From Archilochus colubris (taxonomy: Eukaryota; Chordata; Aves; Apodiformes; Trochilidae), in assembly GCA_023079485.1 (NCBI GenBank), contig CM041084.1, positions 70,651,709 through 70,715,708 of the forward strand: a stretch of 64,000 nucleotides of DNA. Reading direction: 5' to 3'. A program made the translations under genes and the position numbers. The notes beneath the pieces were generated by a model. It was not told where the DNA came from and made no database searches. It worked only from the letters and a program-made list of their open reading frames with translations. Within the stretch, counting starts at the first letter, position 1. Each line of letters starts with the position of its first letter. Shown in pieces: positions 47,801-59,040 of this stretch.

Positions 47801-48349
47801 ACAGTGCTCTTAGAGTCATAAAAACATTTCTCAGAAATCATTATTAGATCCTGACCTTCCACTTGGACAGGCCAGCATGTGGTTCTGTGCATAAGGGACT
47901 ATGTGACATTTCAGATGAAGCAACACAGAAGGTTCAGGCTTTTTAAAAAAAATATTTCAGTTCCCAGTAATCTACCACATCCAAAAACCCAGCTGTGCTG
48001 TATGCAGAAAGTACCTGGCTATGCACATGGGCAGCCAGCCTGACCTGCTGGCTCTGCAGGGCTGCAAGCAGCACGCTGCATGAGAGGCAACCCAAAACCT
48101 TAGTTACTTGCCTGCAGTCATCTGCAAGAAGCAGGTTATTTTAGGGACTATATTGGTTCCTATGCTGTTTCAGAATTTATTTTATTTTCTCTTTAAATTA
48201 AAACAGAAAACCTCTGAAAAGAAGTACTTCATGAATGCCCCACGAATTTTCATTACAGTGAAAAAGATGAGTCCTTTACTTGTGCGTGTATGTATAAAAT
48301 ATAAAGAAAAAAGTCTATACTGGTTTTCATTTTGACAGGCAAAGCTGAA
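44824..48349. other. Intergenic DNA, no gene seen
   Basis: AT-rich background with no supported gene. The segment 46530-46820 is GC-richer, with modest open frames on both strands but no recognisable family. Confidence 0.6.
46133..46173. repeat. A-rich low-complexity tract
   Basis: About 41 bases are A, interrupted only by two G. It could be an old poly-A tail, but the upstream flank shows no retroelement that I can identify. Confidence 0.85.
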
Positions 48350-48520
48350 CCTATAAACTTTGTCAGTGGCATGGACAGTGGAAATGAGTGCACCCTCAGC
48401 AAGTTTGATGGCAACACCAAGCTGTGAAGTGCATTTGGCATGCTGGAGGGAAGGAATGCTAAACCCAGGCCAGGAGTGAGAAGTAGGCCCATGCCAACCT
48501 CATGAAGGATGAAAAAGCCC
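48350..48520 (+). mobile_element. Short CR1 reverse-transcriptase fragment
   Basis: The sequence parallels the CR1 at 53440-53590: GAGTGCACCCTCAGCAAGTT is shared exactly, followed by a GAGGGAAGG segment and CCCATGCCAACCTCATGAA. It covers the stretch around and after the CR1 RT active site and is heavily decayed, with no open frame. It is probably the same subfamily as the copy ending at 54369. Confidence 0.85.
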
Positions 48521-49717
48521 AGAAAAGAGCCCTTTGCTGGCCCTTTTCTCCTCTATCCCTGTCCCCAGTGCCCACCTAGCCACACTGGAGCTGGTGTCCT
48601 CAGCGAGTGAGATTTTTGCAATATTTTTTAAAGTGGCATGTTAAAATTAGTGCTCTTTTGGATTATTTACTTATGAAAAGCTAGCATCTTTTTAGCCTAG
48701 AATATTTACAGAATTTATTGTACATCAGCATTTCATTGTCTCTGAATGGAGTTCATACACCTGATAAACTTTAATACTTCCTACATTTACTTACCAAGCC
48801 TTACCAATTCACAAATCTAAGCACACATTTTTATTGAAAAATGGGTATTTAAATGTAAATGATAAATTGCTACATTTTTAACTGACAAGAAAAAAAATTA
48901 TGCTAGGAAAGTTTTTGGTTTAAATACACATTTCTTTTTCTGCACACTCTTGTGAAACTTTATAATATCACAGAACTGAGCCACATTAATTGAAAGTCCG
49001 TAACAGAATCATAAGTTAGCATAAAAATATTCCTGTAGGGCAGCAGCAAACTTAACAATCACTAAAGCATCTCATTTTCTGATGGATTCTGCAGTCTCTC
49101 TAATTGCACTGACTTCAGTTAGGAGGAAAGTCTGATTGATATCTCAAGTGTACCTGTATGAAGACACCAGTTTCTTATTTATATTTAAAACACTATGTAA
49201 TGTCTCCATATCCATAATTTTCATTCTTTAAATCGCTCACTGTGTTCCTGTCAGGAATTATTTTTCTTCCTACTTTAAAGAATAAATAAAAGAGATGTCT
49301 AAAACCACATTAATAATAGCCTTAAGATATCTGCAACAGTCTGCCTCTGGTTTTAGCCAGCAGACAAAGATGAAGACAAAAGAAAGACTTTCAGCTGCCT
49401 GCTGAAAGTAAGCCATGAATATCAACCAATGTGCCACTTCAAAATACCACCGTCACACTGAGATGATTAACTGTTGGAAAGGGAGACAGGATATATGTGA
49501 TTAGAAAGCTCAGCTAGCTAGGGTAGCTCATAGATGTATGCTATAGAGGGCCAAGAGTTGTAAGGTAACAGCATACAACTCACAACAGTCAATTAAGGAA
49601 ATTAAGGACAGCCAGAAGTCACAGCCCCTGGAACATACTGCTGCAGTGCTGGTTCCTTCTTTGTCCTTTACGGACACCTGTACCAGGTGTCACACTTCAC
49701 ATTTACCATAGGGCAAT
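48521..49717. other. Intergenic DNA, no gene seen
   Basis: AT-rich background; nothing recognised. Confidence 0.6.
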
Positions 49718-50345
49718 TGTGGTAGGAGTTAATTTTCTTCAGCTGCTAAGCTGTTGTGGAGCTGCATTTTGGATATGTGCTGGAAACAGTGTTGATAATG
49801 CATGGATGTTTCAGCTGTTCCTGAGCAGTGTTCTCACAGAGTCGAGGCCTTTTCTGCTCCTCACCCCACCCCATTAGCAAGTAGGTTAGGGGTGAACAAG
49901 AAGTCAGGAGGGGATACAAAGTAAAACACAAAAGCACAGAAAAAAAAGCTGTCCCCAAGTGACCAAGGGATATTCCATACCTTATTGAATAAGGAATACC
50001 AGCATATATAAAGTTGGGGAAAGAAATAGGTGGTGGTGTTGGGGGTTTAGGGAGGATGTCCAGAGTGTTGATGTTTGTCTTCCCAAGCAGCCATTCTATG
50101 TGATGAAGTCCTGCTCTCCTGAAGATGGCTGAGCATGTCTGCTGATAGGAAGCAGTGAATTAATTAATTCCTTGTTTTACTTTGCTTGTGTGCATGGCTT
50201 TTGCTTAATCTATTAAGTTGTATTTATCTCAACCCCAGGGGTTTTCTCACTTTTATCCTTCTGATTCTCTCTCCATCCCAGCAGGGGAGAGTGAGTGAGT
50301 AGCTGTGTGGGGTCTTATTTGCCTGCTGGGGTTAAAACCATGACA
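49718..50345 (+). mobile_element. ERVL-like solo LTR, second family
   Basis: A bird LTR type I recognise by its order of blocks: GGAGTTAATTTTCTTC near the start, GAAACAGTGTTGATAA, GAGTCGAGGCCTTTTCTGCT, GGGATATTCCATACC, a TATATAAAG box at about 50005-50013, TTTGTCTTCCCAAG, GAATTCCTTGTTTTRCTTTGC-like sequence, ATCTCAACCCC, then GGGGTTAAAACCATGACA at the end. The 3' end is firm. The 5' end is tentative because flanking bases (GCAAT and GGCCT) do not form a clean duplication. Confidence 0.8.
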
Positions 50346-51829
50346 GGCCTGAAGAAAGGAAACTAAACAGTATATCTCATTCTGAGGAGAGCTCCCTAAG
50401 TATGCACAGCTGAGACAGGCAGTGCCCTGGAGTTAGAGGCAGTTTGGAGCAGCGATTTGTAGTCAGCAGGAACACAGCTGACACTGTGGTCAGGACAAAG
50501 GGTCAGAGCAGCAGTGCTCTGGGACAGCACATGGTGACAAGTGAGAGAGGTTGGACAGGGAGATTTTGAAAGCAGCAGCTCTGCAATTTCCTCTACATGA
50601 AAAAATTAGTTGGAAGGACACAATGTACTCAGAACTATAATACAGGGGAAGTGGAAGCTCTAGAGAGATGGAGGGGTTTTTTTATTTCTTTTTTTATTGC
50701 ATCCAGACCAGCCAAACAACAAGCCTCATTCAGAGAAACAGCTTAATCATAATCTCTCTACCTTTACGTTATGAGCTATTTCAGGGTGTCATTCACTTTG
50801 AAATACATCAGCCTCTCATTATATCAGGCAATCCAGACTGATTGCCATACTGTGTTACACCTACTTTTGCCCAGGACTGATGGTTCTTCCACAACCACTG
50901 ACTGGATTGTAGCAGGACATTTCTTTGACAACTTGTATTTTAATAATGCCTGCTATCACCTCAGAAACACTAGAAGGTTAGGGAAAGACAGTGACACATT
51001 GTATTAATGCTATAGTAAATATTCACTCCTAGAGGTTTAATCCATGATTTTCAGTTTTACCTTGGCTGAGAAGTGTCATCCCTTCACTTTCATTATTTCT
51101 GGATTTAGTTGTCACAGTTTCCATCCTAGACCTGTTGCTGCTGCTGGAACGGGCTTTTGAAAAAGGAAGGGAGAAGAATGGCCATTGTGGGCCAGAATAC
51201 CTGGATAGAAAAGATACTTTTGAAATTCAGCAAGAAGGGAGATGATCCAAGGAAATATGTATATACAGTCCCATTAGAAACCCCTCAACCTGTTGTCTTT
51301 TTGGAGATGCTCAGGGAAGAAATCTGGGTCAATTATTAACCTCTCTTTTATTAGAAGAAAGAAAAAAGAGCATGAGACAGAATCACAGCCTTGATCTATT
51401 AATATACTGGAGACCAAAATTACCCCCAAAGCAATTTCTGAATCTACAGCTACAAAATTGTTTTAATGTAATGCACAGGATATTAGACATTAATCATAAT
51501 GACTTTACCTATATGACTCAATGTCATCATGTCATCCTTGCTGCCCTTCAAGATGAGAGAGGAGCTCTATACCTCTGCTGAGAAATGTTTCTCCCACGGC
51601 AGTTGTGCATCTCAGGCCACAGGTGAGAGCTGGCAAAATCAGTGGCAGAGCACACAGAATGCTCCTGGGAACCACTGTGCTATTACCTCTTTTTTTTTCT
51701 TGAACATGTACACATTCTTACTCACATTCATGCAAGTTTTATAGGAAAAAAATATTGAATGAAAGAACAGATATTGTATTAGCACAACTTTCATTTACAC
51801 TGCAGCAGCTTCTCCTGAAATGGAGACCC
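50346..51829. other. Intergenic DNA, no gene seen
   Basis: No recognisable gene or repeat. Open frames here are short and lack any domain. Confidence 0.6.
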
Positions 51830-52309
51830 TCTTAATGACAGAAAGAGAGAAACAGCAAATGCGTTGCTTGCTTGGTGTGGCCACCAGCAGCAGCAGTGAC
51901 AGCGGCCGTGGAGGTAACCCCAGGGCTCAGAGTGAGATCCTGCAGTACACGGGGAGAAGATGAGATCAGGCACCCTGTGCAGCCACCCAAAACCACAGCA
52001 AAACCCTGGCAGCTCTCAGCAGCTCTCCCAGGCAATAAGGCACAGCAAGGAGAGGGTTCAGTGCAATCCCAGGAGAATGAAATGCGGCAATGGGCACAGG
52101 CAGAGCACTGAGGGGCTGTGCATTATGGAAGGGAGTGAAGAGCTGAGGTGTGGCAGTGAGGAACTAGCAGTTAGCTTAGCTGATTATCAGTCAGTGAGGA
52201 GAAGAGCCATGACAGTGATAAAGAGGAAGAAACTTGGAGATGGTATCCACTTGGGCAAAAGTGGTAACCTCTGCTAGACAGGATGAAGCAACCCAGACAG
52301 TGCTGACAC

Positions 52310-52520
52310 AAAAGCATGAGGCTGTCCGGGTGTTCAGCTGCAGGGAATGCCACAACCTTTCTCCAGTATTAGGTGATTGCATTAACAACAGATGTGTACA
52401 GTGTGACCAAGCAGATGACCTGCTCTGCATGTTGGCTGAGCTACAAGATGAAGTTGAGAGATGAGGAAGTATCAGAGACTCTGAGGAGGAGAAAGATTTA
52501 TGGAGTCATATTCTACCATC
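52310..52520 (+). pseudogene. CR1 ORF1 remnant: Cys-rich zinc-binding module and coiled coil
   Basis: A short frame encodes VFSCRECHNLSPVLGDC...CVQC, a Cys-rich (CX2C...C...CX2C) segment followed by the amphipathic helix LLCMLAELQDEVER. This order matches the nucleic-acid-binding ORF1 protein of CR1 LINEs, which coats the element RNA. The frame stops at 52464. Downstream ORF1-like sequence continues out of frame (SIRDSEEE-like). Confidence 0.7.
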
Positions 52521-52836
52521 CCTGAGGCAAGTACCAGATTCTTCCCTCCTGACACCAGGCTAACAAGGACAAACAAGGATATGAGCAAGGATGGAACCAG
52601 GTTCCTGCTCAGGATTGCAGGCATCCCCCTTCCCTTCCTACAACCCCCTCGCCCCTCCAGATACATTTATACAACAGGTACGAAGCTCTGGATATAGAGA
52701 GGCAAGCTAATGACCATACAGATGATAGTTCGTCCAGTTCAGAGGAGTGGCCCAAGGTGACTCCACAACATACCAAAATGGAAACTGAAGGCAAGGCTCC
52801 AATTAATCTCTTTTCTGTCCCCACTCTCAAAGAAAT

Positions 52837-54282
52837 TTGCTATTTTGGAAATCCAGGGATTACATGAGGGAACTGGCAGATGTGGTTGCTAAATCATTGT
52901 TTGTTATATTTCAAAAGTCATGGCAGTCCAGTGAAGTCCCCACTGACTGGAAAAGGGGAAACATAACCCCCATTTTCAAAAAGGGAAAGAAGAAAGATCC
53001 AGAGAAATACAGGCTGGTCAGTCTCACCTCTGTGCCTGGTAAGATCATGGAGAAGATCCTCCAAGGGGCACTGCTGGAGAAGAAGAGTAATGAAGAGGTG
53101 CTTGGGTATAACCAACACAGCTTCACCAAGGGCAAATCAAACCTGACAAATCTTGTGTCCTTCTATGTAAAGGTCACAACATCGATAGACAAAGGAAGAG
53201 CAACCAGAATCATTTACCTGGACCTGAGCAAAGCCTTCAACACAGTCTTGCACAACATCCTGGTCTCCAAGCTGATAAAATATGGGTTTGATGGATGGAC
53301 CACTCAGTGGATAAAGAACTGCATTGATGGCCACACCCAAAGAGTGGCTGTCAATGGATCCATGTCCAAATGGAGGCCTGTGACAAGTGGAGTGCCATAA
53401 GGATCAGTGTTGGGACCAATCCTGTTTAACATCTTTGTCGGCAACGTGGACGGTAGCATTGAGTGCACCCTCAGCAAGTTCACTCATGACCCCAAACTGT
53501 GTGGTGCAGCTGACACACGGGAGGGAAGGGATGCCATCCAGAGGGATTTTGACAGGCTGGAGAGCTGGGCCCATGCCAACCTCATGAAGTTCAACAAGAC
53601 CAAGTGCAAGGTCCTGCATCTGGGTTGAGGCAATCCCAAACACTGATATGGGCTGGGCAGTGACTAGATGGAGAGCAGCCCTGAGGAAAGGGGCTTGGGA
53701 GTGATGGTGGATGAGAAATTCAACACAAGTACTCAGTGTACACCTGCAGCCCAGAAAGCTAAACTGGATCCTTGGCTGCATCAAGAGAGGCATGGCCAGC
53801 AGGTCGAGGGAGGAGATTCTCCCCCTCTGCTCTGCTCCCCTGAGACCCCACCTGGAGTACTGCATTCAGTTCTGGAACCCCCATTACAAGAAAGACATGG
53901 ATGTGCTGGTGCATGTCCAGCTAAGGGCCACAAGGATGATCAGAGGGCTGGAGCACCTCTCCTATCAATACAGACTGGGAGAATTGGGGTTATTCAGTCT
54001 GGAGAGGAGAAGGCTCCAAGAAGACCTTATTGTAGCCTGCCAGCATCTTAAAGGGTCTACAAGAAAGCTGGAGAGGGACTCTTTAGGATGTCAGGTAGTG
54101 ATAGGACTAGGGGGAATGGTTTCACACTAGAGGAGGGCAGATTTAGATTAGATATTAGGAAGAAGTTCTTCACCATGAGGGTGGTGAAAAACTGGAACAT
54201 GTTGCCAAGAGAGGTGGTGGAAGCCCTGGATTTCAAAGTTTTTATGGTCAGGTTGGACAGGGCTCTGAGCAACCTGATCTAG
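52837..54282 (+). pseudogene. CR1 ORF2 reverse transcriptase remnant, active site lost
   Basis: RT sequence runs from [21 protein letters not shown] through [25 protein letters not shown] and WRPVTSGVP (stop at 53398-53400), then in the next frame [13 protein letters not shown] to KCKVLHLG. Further slips follow, with EEILPLCSAPLRPHLEYC and [20 protein letters not shown] at the end. The catalytic FADD is replaced by FTHD, and the FIDD-like motif just before it reads FVGN. Several frameshifts and stops make it an old dead copy. Confidence 0.9.
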
Positions 54283-54369
54283 TGGGAGGTGTCCCTGCCC
54301 ATGGCAGGGGGGTTGGAACTAGATGATCTTAAAAGGTCCCTTCCAACCCTGAAAATTCTGTGATTCTAT

Positions 54370-54565
54370 ACATTAATAGTTCAAAATAAAGGTATCTAGC
54401 AAAAGAGAGATAAAAAACCCAGAATCAAAAATCCAAACAAAAAATTGTATTTATTGAAAGTGCTCATGATAGCCATTTATTTCCATGAAGTATCTTCAAC
54501 CATTGCCTTCAGAGACTCTTCAAAGTCATTAACCTGTCCACTTGTTTCTCTTCTATGGAGTCTAG
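54370..54565. other. Short spacer between CR1 and inverted-repeat element
   Basis: About 200 bp of unique-looking sequence separates the CR1 tail from the inverted-repeat element. Nothing was recognised. Confidence 0.5.
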
Positions 54566-54938
54566 GACAACTGGCTGTTGCCAGCAGACCACTCCTATCT
54601 GGTCACTGGACACTTCTCCCTGGCTGACTCTCTGCCAGGACAACCGTACCCTGATCAGCAGGGTAGATTGAGTTGCCTTTATCTCACAGTTAATTTGTGT
54701 GTTACAAACTGCATGAATCATGCACCTGAACCCCCCTGTATATACACAGAGGAGTGTACATGTTTCCTTGCAAAAATCAGAGCACCATAAACAGAACCAC
54801 CTCCTCGCCAAGGATCTGTTCATGGTGCAGAACAATCACCATCTGCCAATATGCTTACAGTTGTCTTGGAGGTGAGCTGGTTGGGTAGAAGTGTCTGACA
54901 ATCAGCTGGTGGCATTCATTTGGTGGCAGCCAGTTGTC
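54566..54938. repeat. Unclassified inverted-repeat element, short copy
   Basis: The ends read GACAACTGGCTG... and ...CAGCCAGTTGTC, an 11-of-12 match. The left part (CACTGGACACTTCTCCCTGGCTGACTC) aligns with 44076-44101 of the long copy. The right part (GTGTTACAAACTGCATGA, CCTGTATATA, AAAAATCAGAGCACCAT) aligns with 44561-44635. The inverted left arm seen inside the long copy is missing here. No transposase frame and no obvious target duplication. Confidence 0.65.
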
Positions 54939-57900
54939 ACTTCCCCCCTGCCCCTATGATCTGCATCACTAGCATTTCAGATCTCCTCATGTTCATTAAG
55001 AACCCTCTACTTGCAACAGTTTCTGGGCGTATTTCTTGCTCTCTAGTCAGCGGGAAATGTAGCTTGATTAGTTTATAGATATCTTTTCATTAATGCAGAA
55101 GCAAACAGGAAAATTGTCATTTTACATTCAGGTCTGTAAGTACTTATTTCAGTGATTACTCCTAATCTTTCACTGGAAGATGTTCTGCAGTCTCAATAAA
55201 CTTCCTCTGAAATTGCTGTCTCCTATACTGAGTGTATTCTTACCTTAGATGATTGCAGTAAGACTTGATGCCTCCAAAAACCCTGGTCACAGCTGGAGCA
55301 CAGCCTCCTGCAGCAGTTCATACCAGTTGCAGGGGGTCTTACAGCAAATGCTTTGTGATACCTTTATGTCCAGAGAGATGCTGGTGCAAAAATTTCATGT
55401 GGGTTCAGATCATAGCTACCAACCAGCTGCTGCATTTTGTGCCAGTGGAACTTTGTCAGGGTATGCTGTTTGAACCCCATATGAAGTAGCCTTAAACACA
55501 GCTCTTTGTGCATTAGGACCATTAGGCTGAAACATTCAGGCAGTACTGTCCCATTCTCAGACTACAGAGATACTTTACTATTTGATTATCATGCTTTACT
55601 GTTGCTCTCTTTTGTATTTTCCCCTCTCATCTAAAATACGAGTATGAACTACATAATACCTATATAAATATAGTCCTTTTACTTATCTATCAATGAATAA
55701 ATAATTCCACCTCCTTCTTTGATGTTTAGGCAAATTCTACATGAAGGTAAGTCAATGGTGAGAAATAGTACAAATATTATGGTTTGCCTTTTTGCTCATA
55801 TTCTCTTGGGGACCTTAGGAAATTCAGTGGAACAGAGACTACAGTTTTCAGTGACACAGACTTGTTTATCATGTGGCAATGATATTCAGAAAGACATCAG
55901 CAAGACTCGATTTCTGATTCATCTGACGTAGTATGTATCTGAATTCAAAAGCCAATGACAAAAAAATAAAAAAAATAATTAAAAAAAATCTAGAGTCATT
56001 TGACTTCCACTCATCACATCTGGGAAGCTTGGCTGTGTACAGAGTTTCTAGTGTGATTATTCTGCTCCTTTACTGCATACAGAATATTGTCAATTAAATT
56101 CTGCTGATATGAAAGCTGATGAAGCTCAGGATGTGCTCAGCAGATAATTAAACTCCTTGGCTTTCAGACTCCAGCAGGACCTTAGGGGATCAACAAAGTA
56201 TCACCCTACCTTAAGATACCTGGCTTCTAATGACACATCCCAAACCTAAAAGTCACAATCTTGAGCTCCCTACACAGCTCACTTGGAGGCACAAGCCACA
56301 TAAAAAAAAATATAAACATGTTTAGCAGAGCAGCATCTGGACTTCCATATAGATAAAGCAGTAAGTGTATCTGATTCCTTGCTCTCTCACTCAGCCCTCT
56401 GACAGAGTTTAAGATTTCTGTTTCATAATACTGTCAGAGGAGTCATCTCTGAGTGACATTTTTTTTGAGCGTGGTCGCATTTCAGATGACCATTTCTGAA
56501 TTCAGATAAACAATAGTTGTTGCAACACATGGCTCCTGCCTGCATGACACTGATACCTATTCCGTTTACTATAACTAAGCATGCCATGAATTTCTCAGCT
56601 TTCAGGCAGATTGACTATAGAGGGAGCCTGTGACTAGATAATGAAGTCAAACTGAGATTTTTAGGTAACATCTACACAAGTCTAACTGAAAATAGATATT
56701 ATTATCAGTTTTTTATTATTATACTTCAGAGGCACCTTTCACTCTTCTGCCTGAAGAAGGAATTGCAGATGAACATTTTAGTCTACAGACAACTTTTAAA
56801 AGTCTAAAAAAACAGCTGACTCCCCACTGTCAGTCATTAGCTTTACACACTGTGCAACTTCCCTCTGGTTCACTCTGTCTTGTTAAAAAAACATTAGAGT
56901 TGAGCAGATACCCAAAAAGTCATCAGGTTAATATGCTTCTTTTAATGCAAAGCATTATTTGAAACTTTAAAGACAGGTAATTATTAGTATTTATTAGAAG
57001 ATTTGCCATGATCCCCAACCTTTCCCTAGAAATGTAATAATAGTTAATTGCCCATAATATTGCAGTCTTGAAAATGCTTTCCAATATTCAGCAGATGACT
57101 CAGAGCTTCTTTTGCAAACATCTCTACCTCTCTCAGCCCCTCCAGCCACATCTCTGCTCAACACCCCAGTCATCAAATTGCCAGTTCCTTTGTTGCATAC
57201 TGTTCTGTTTTCAGAAATAAATGAAATAAGTCTCCTTAGAGTACAAAGCAGCACATTTTCATATGCAGGGAAGCTTCAGAGAGCATTAATGAAACTTAGA
57301 GCAGCTGTTCTGTCAGATAGTCTGTCAATTTGAGAACCAGTAGTGAGAAGCACTTGAAGCTAGCATAGACATTTGGAAGTCACAAACAGGAATTTTTTGA
57401 GAGAAGGATCAGGAAAATAATCATTAGGATCAGCTCTGCTTAGAAGGATCTGACAAGACTGCAAAACAAAAAGAAAAAATTAAAAAAAAAAAATTTTTAA
57501 AAAAAAAAGGTTTCAATTAAATTCTGAGTTTGGATTAGGAAGTATAAAGGAAACTTCTGTAACATGTTTAAGATCACCAAAAAGCATTTCATATATTATT
57601 TCTCCATCTTGATTCCTCCTTTGCACAAATAATATGAACAATACCCTTTCCCTCTGTGAATTTCGTTCTAAATATAAAGCTATAAAGCAATTCTTCACCT
57701 TTAAGGAAAGAGATTCAAATGAACAAAAAAAACAACCCACCCTTTGTTTCACCACACTCAAGCTGTATCAAGCTGTATCAGGTCCCTCCTCTTCCTATGA
57801 CGCTTGCAAGTCTCATGTTTCTGTAGCTCCAATGTTTCCCTCCTGTCCACCTCACCATGCTTTCCAGCTGAGCATGCTCAGCTCCTCACAGGTGAAGAAA

Positions 57901-58335
57901 CCTCTGATGGGATGCACAGGAAGATGGGAGAAAATTTTAGGGGAAGAATTATTGAAGAAAGAACAACAGAACAATATGCAGCCTAACTTACTGGGGAAGA
58001 GTACATAATGTGAAAAAACAAAGATGAAAGCAGAGCTTTCTGATGAGTGTTCAGAATCTGATTTTTATGATCATGTTGAAACTTGTGCAAACAAGTACCT
58101 GGACCTTTGTGGTCTTTTAAGTAGTCAATCTGACATTAACAAGAAAAGAAAAAATATGAGGTACCATCAGAGAATATTGCAATTGGGATAAAAACCTTGG
58201 TGAAAAGGTTATTTTCATTTCATAATGCACTTTCTGAATTCGCGGTAACATTATGTGAACAACAGTGGCATTTAAATGTCAGAGGTGAAATCCAGACTTC
58301 ACTGAAGTCAGCTCAGGTTTTATATATTCCTACAA
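54939..58335. other. Intergenic DNA, no gene seen
   Basis: AT-rich background. There is an A/T homopolymer tract at about 57470-57510 and a tandem 10-mer (AAGCTGTATC twice) at about 57760-57780. No supported gene. Confidence 0.6.
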
Positions 58336-59040
58336 TAGTTTTCACTGGAAAGAACTTTAAGACCATCACGTTCAACTATTAAACTAGTGCACAGCCAAGT
58401 CTACCACTAAACCGTATCCCAAACCACATCCACATGTCTTTGAATGCTTCCATCAATGATGACGTGACCCTGAGCACCCTGTGTCAGTTCTTGACAACCC
58501 TTCCAGTGAAATAATTTTTCATAATATCCAATCTAAATCTCCCATGGCACAACCTGAGGACATTCCCTGTGACCCATTTCTGTGACTCATTACCTGGGAG
58601 ATGAGACCAACCCCCTCCTCTCCACAGCATTGTAGTTGTAGAGAGTGATAAGGTCTCCCCTCAGCCTCCTTTTCTCCAGAATGAACAACCCCAGCTCCCT
58701 CAGCTGCTCCTCATAAGATTTGTTCTCAAAACCCCTCAACGTCTGTTTTGTTTTTTTTTTTGCCCTTCTCTGGACTCACTCCAGCACCTCAATGTCTTTC
58801 TTGTAATGTGGGGCCCCGAACTGAACAGAGTGTTTGAGGGGAAGCATCACAGGTACTCAGGGAGACAACCACTTCCCCGCTGGCCACACTATTTCTGATA
58901 CAAGCCAGGATGCTTGGATGTTGTCCTTGGCCACGGGGGCACATTGCTGGCTCATACTCAGCCAGCTGTTGACCAACATCTCCAGATCCTTTTCTTCTGA
59001 GTAAATTCCGGCCACTCTTCCCCATGACTGTAGTTTTGCA
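58336..59040 (-). mobile_element. CR1 LINE 3' portion, minus strand
   Basis: On the minus strand the region encodes decayed CR1 RT C-terminus and 3' UTR. From high to low coordinate, GCCAGGATGCTTGGATGTTG-region sequence matches the [21 protein letters not shown] part (58900-58960), then the LEVLE.VQ.RA part (58770-58800), then [13 protein letters not shown] (58625-58670), then the tail at about 58336-58560. No open frame survives. A T-run interrupts it at 58747-58760. Confidence 0.88.

Larger units (their letters stand above)
51830..54369 (+). mobile_element. CR1 LINE with ORF1 part and RT, endonuclease missing
   Basis: An old CR1 copy in plus orientation. The GC-rich start (CAGCAGCAGTGACAGCGGCCG at about 51888) resembles a CR1 5' region, followed by ORF1 remnants (to about 52800), then directly by mid-RT sequence. 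The endonuclease and early RT are deleted at about 52840. The 3' end is typical (TAGATGATCTTAAAAGGTCCC, TTCTGTGATTCTATA). The 5' border is approximate. Confidence 0.82.
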
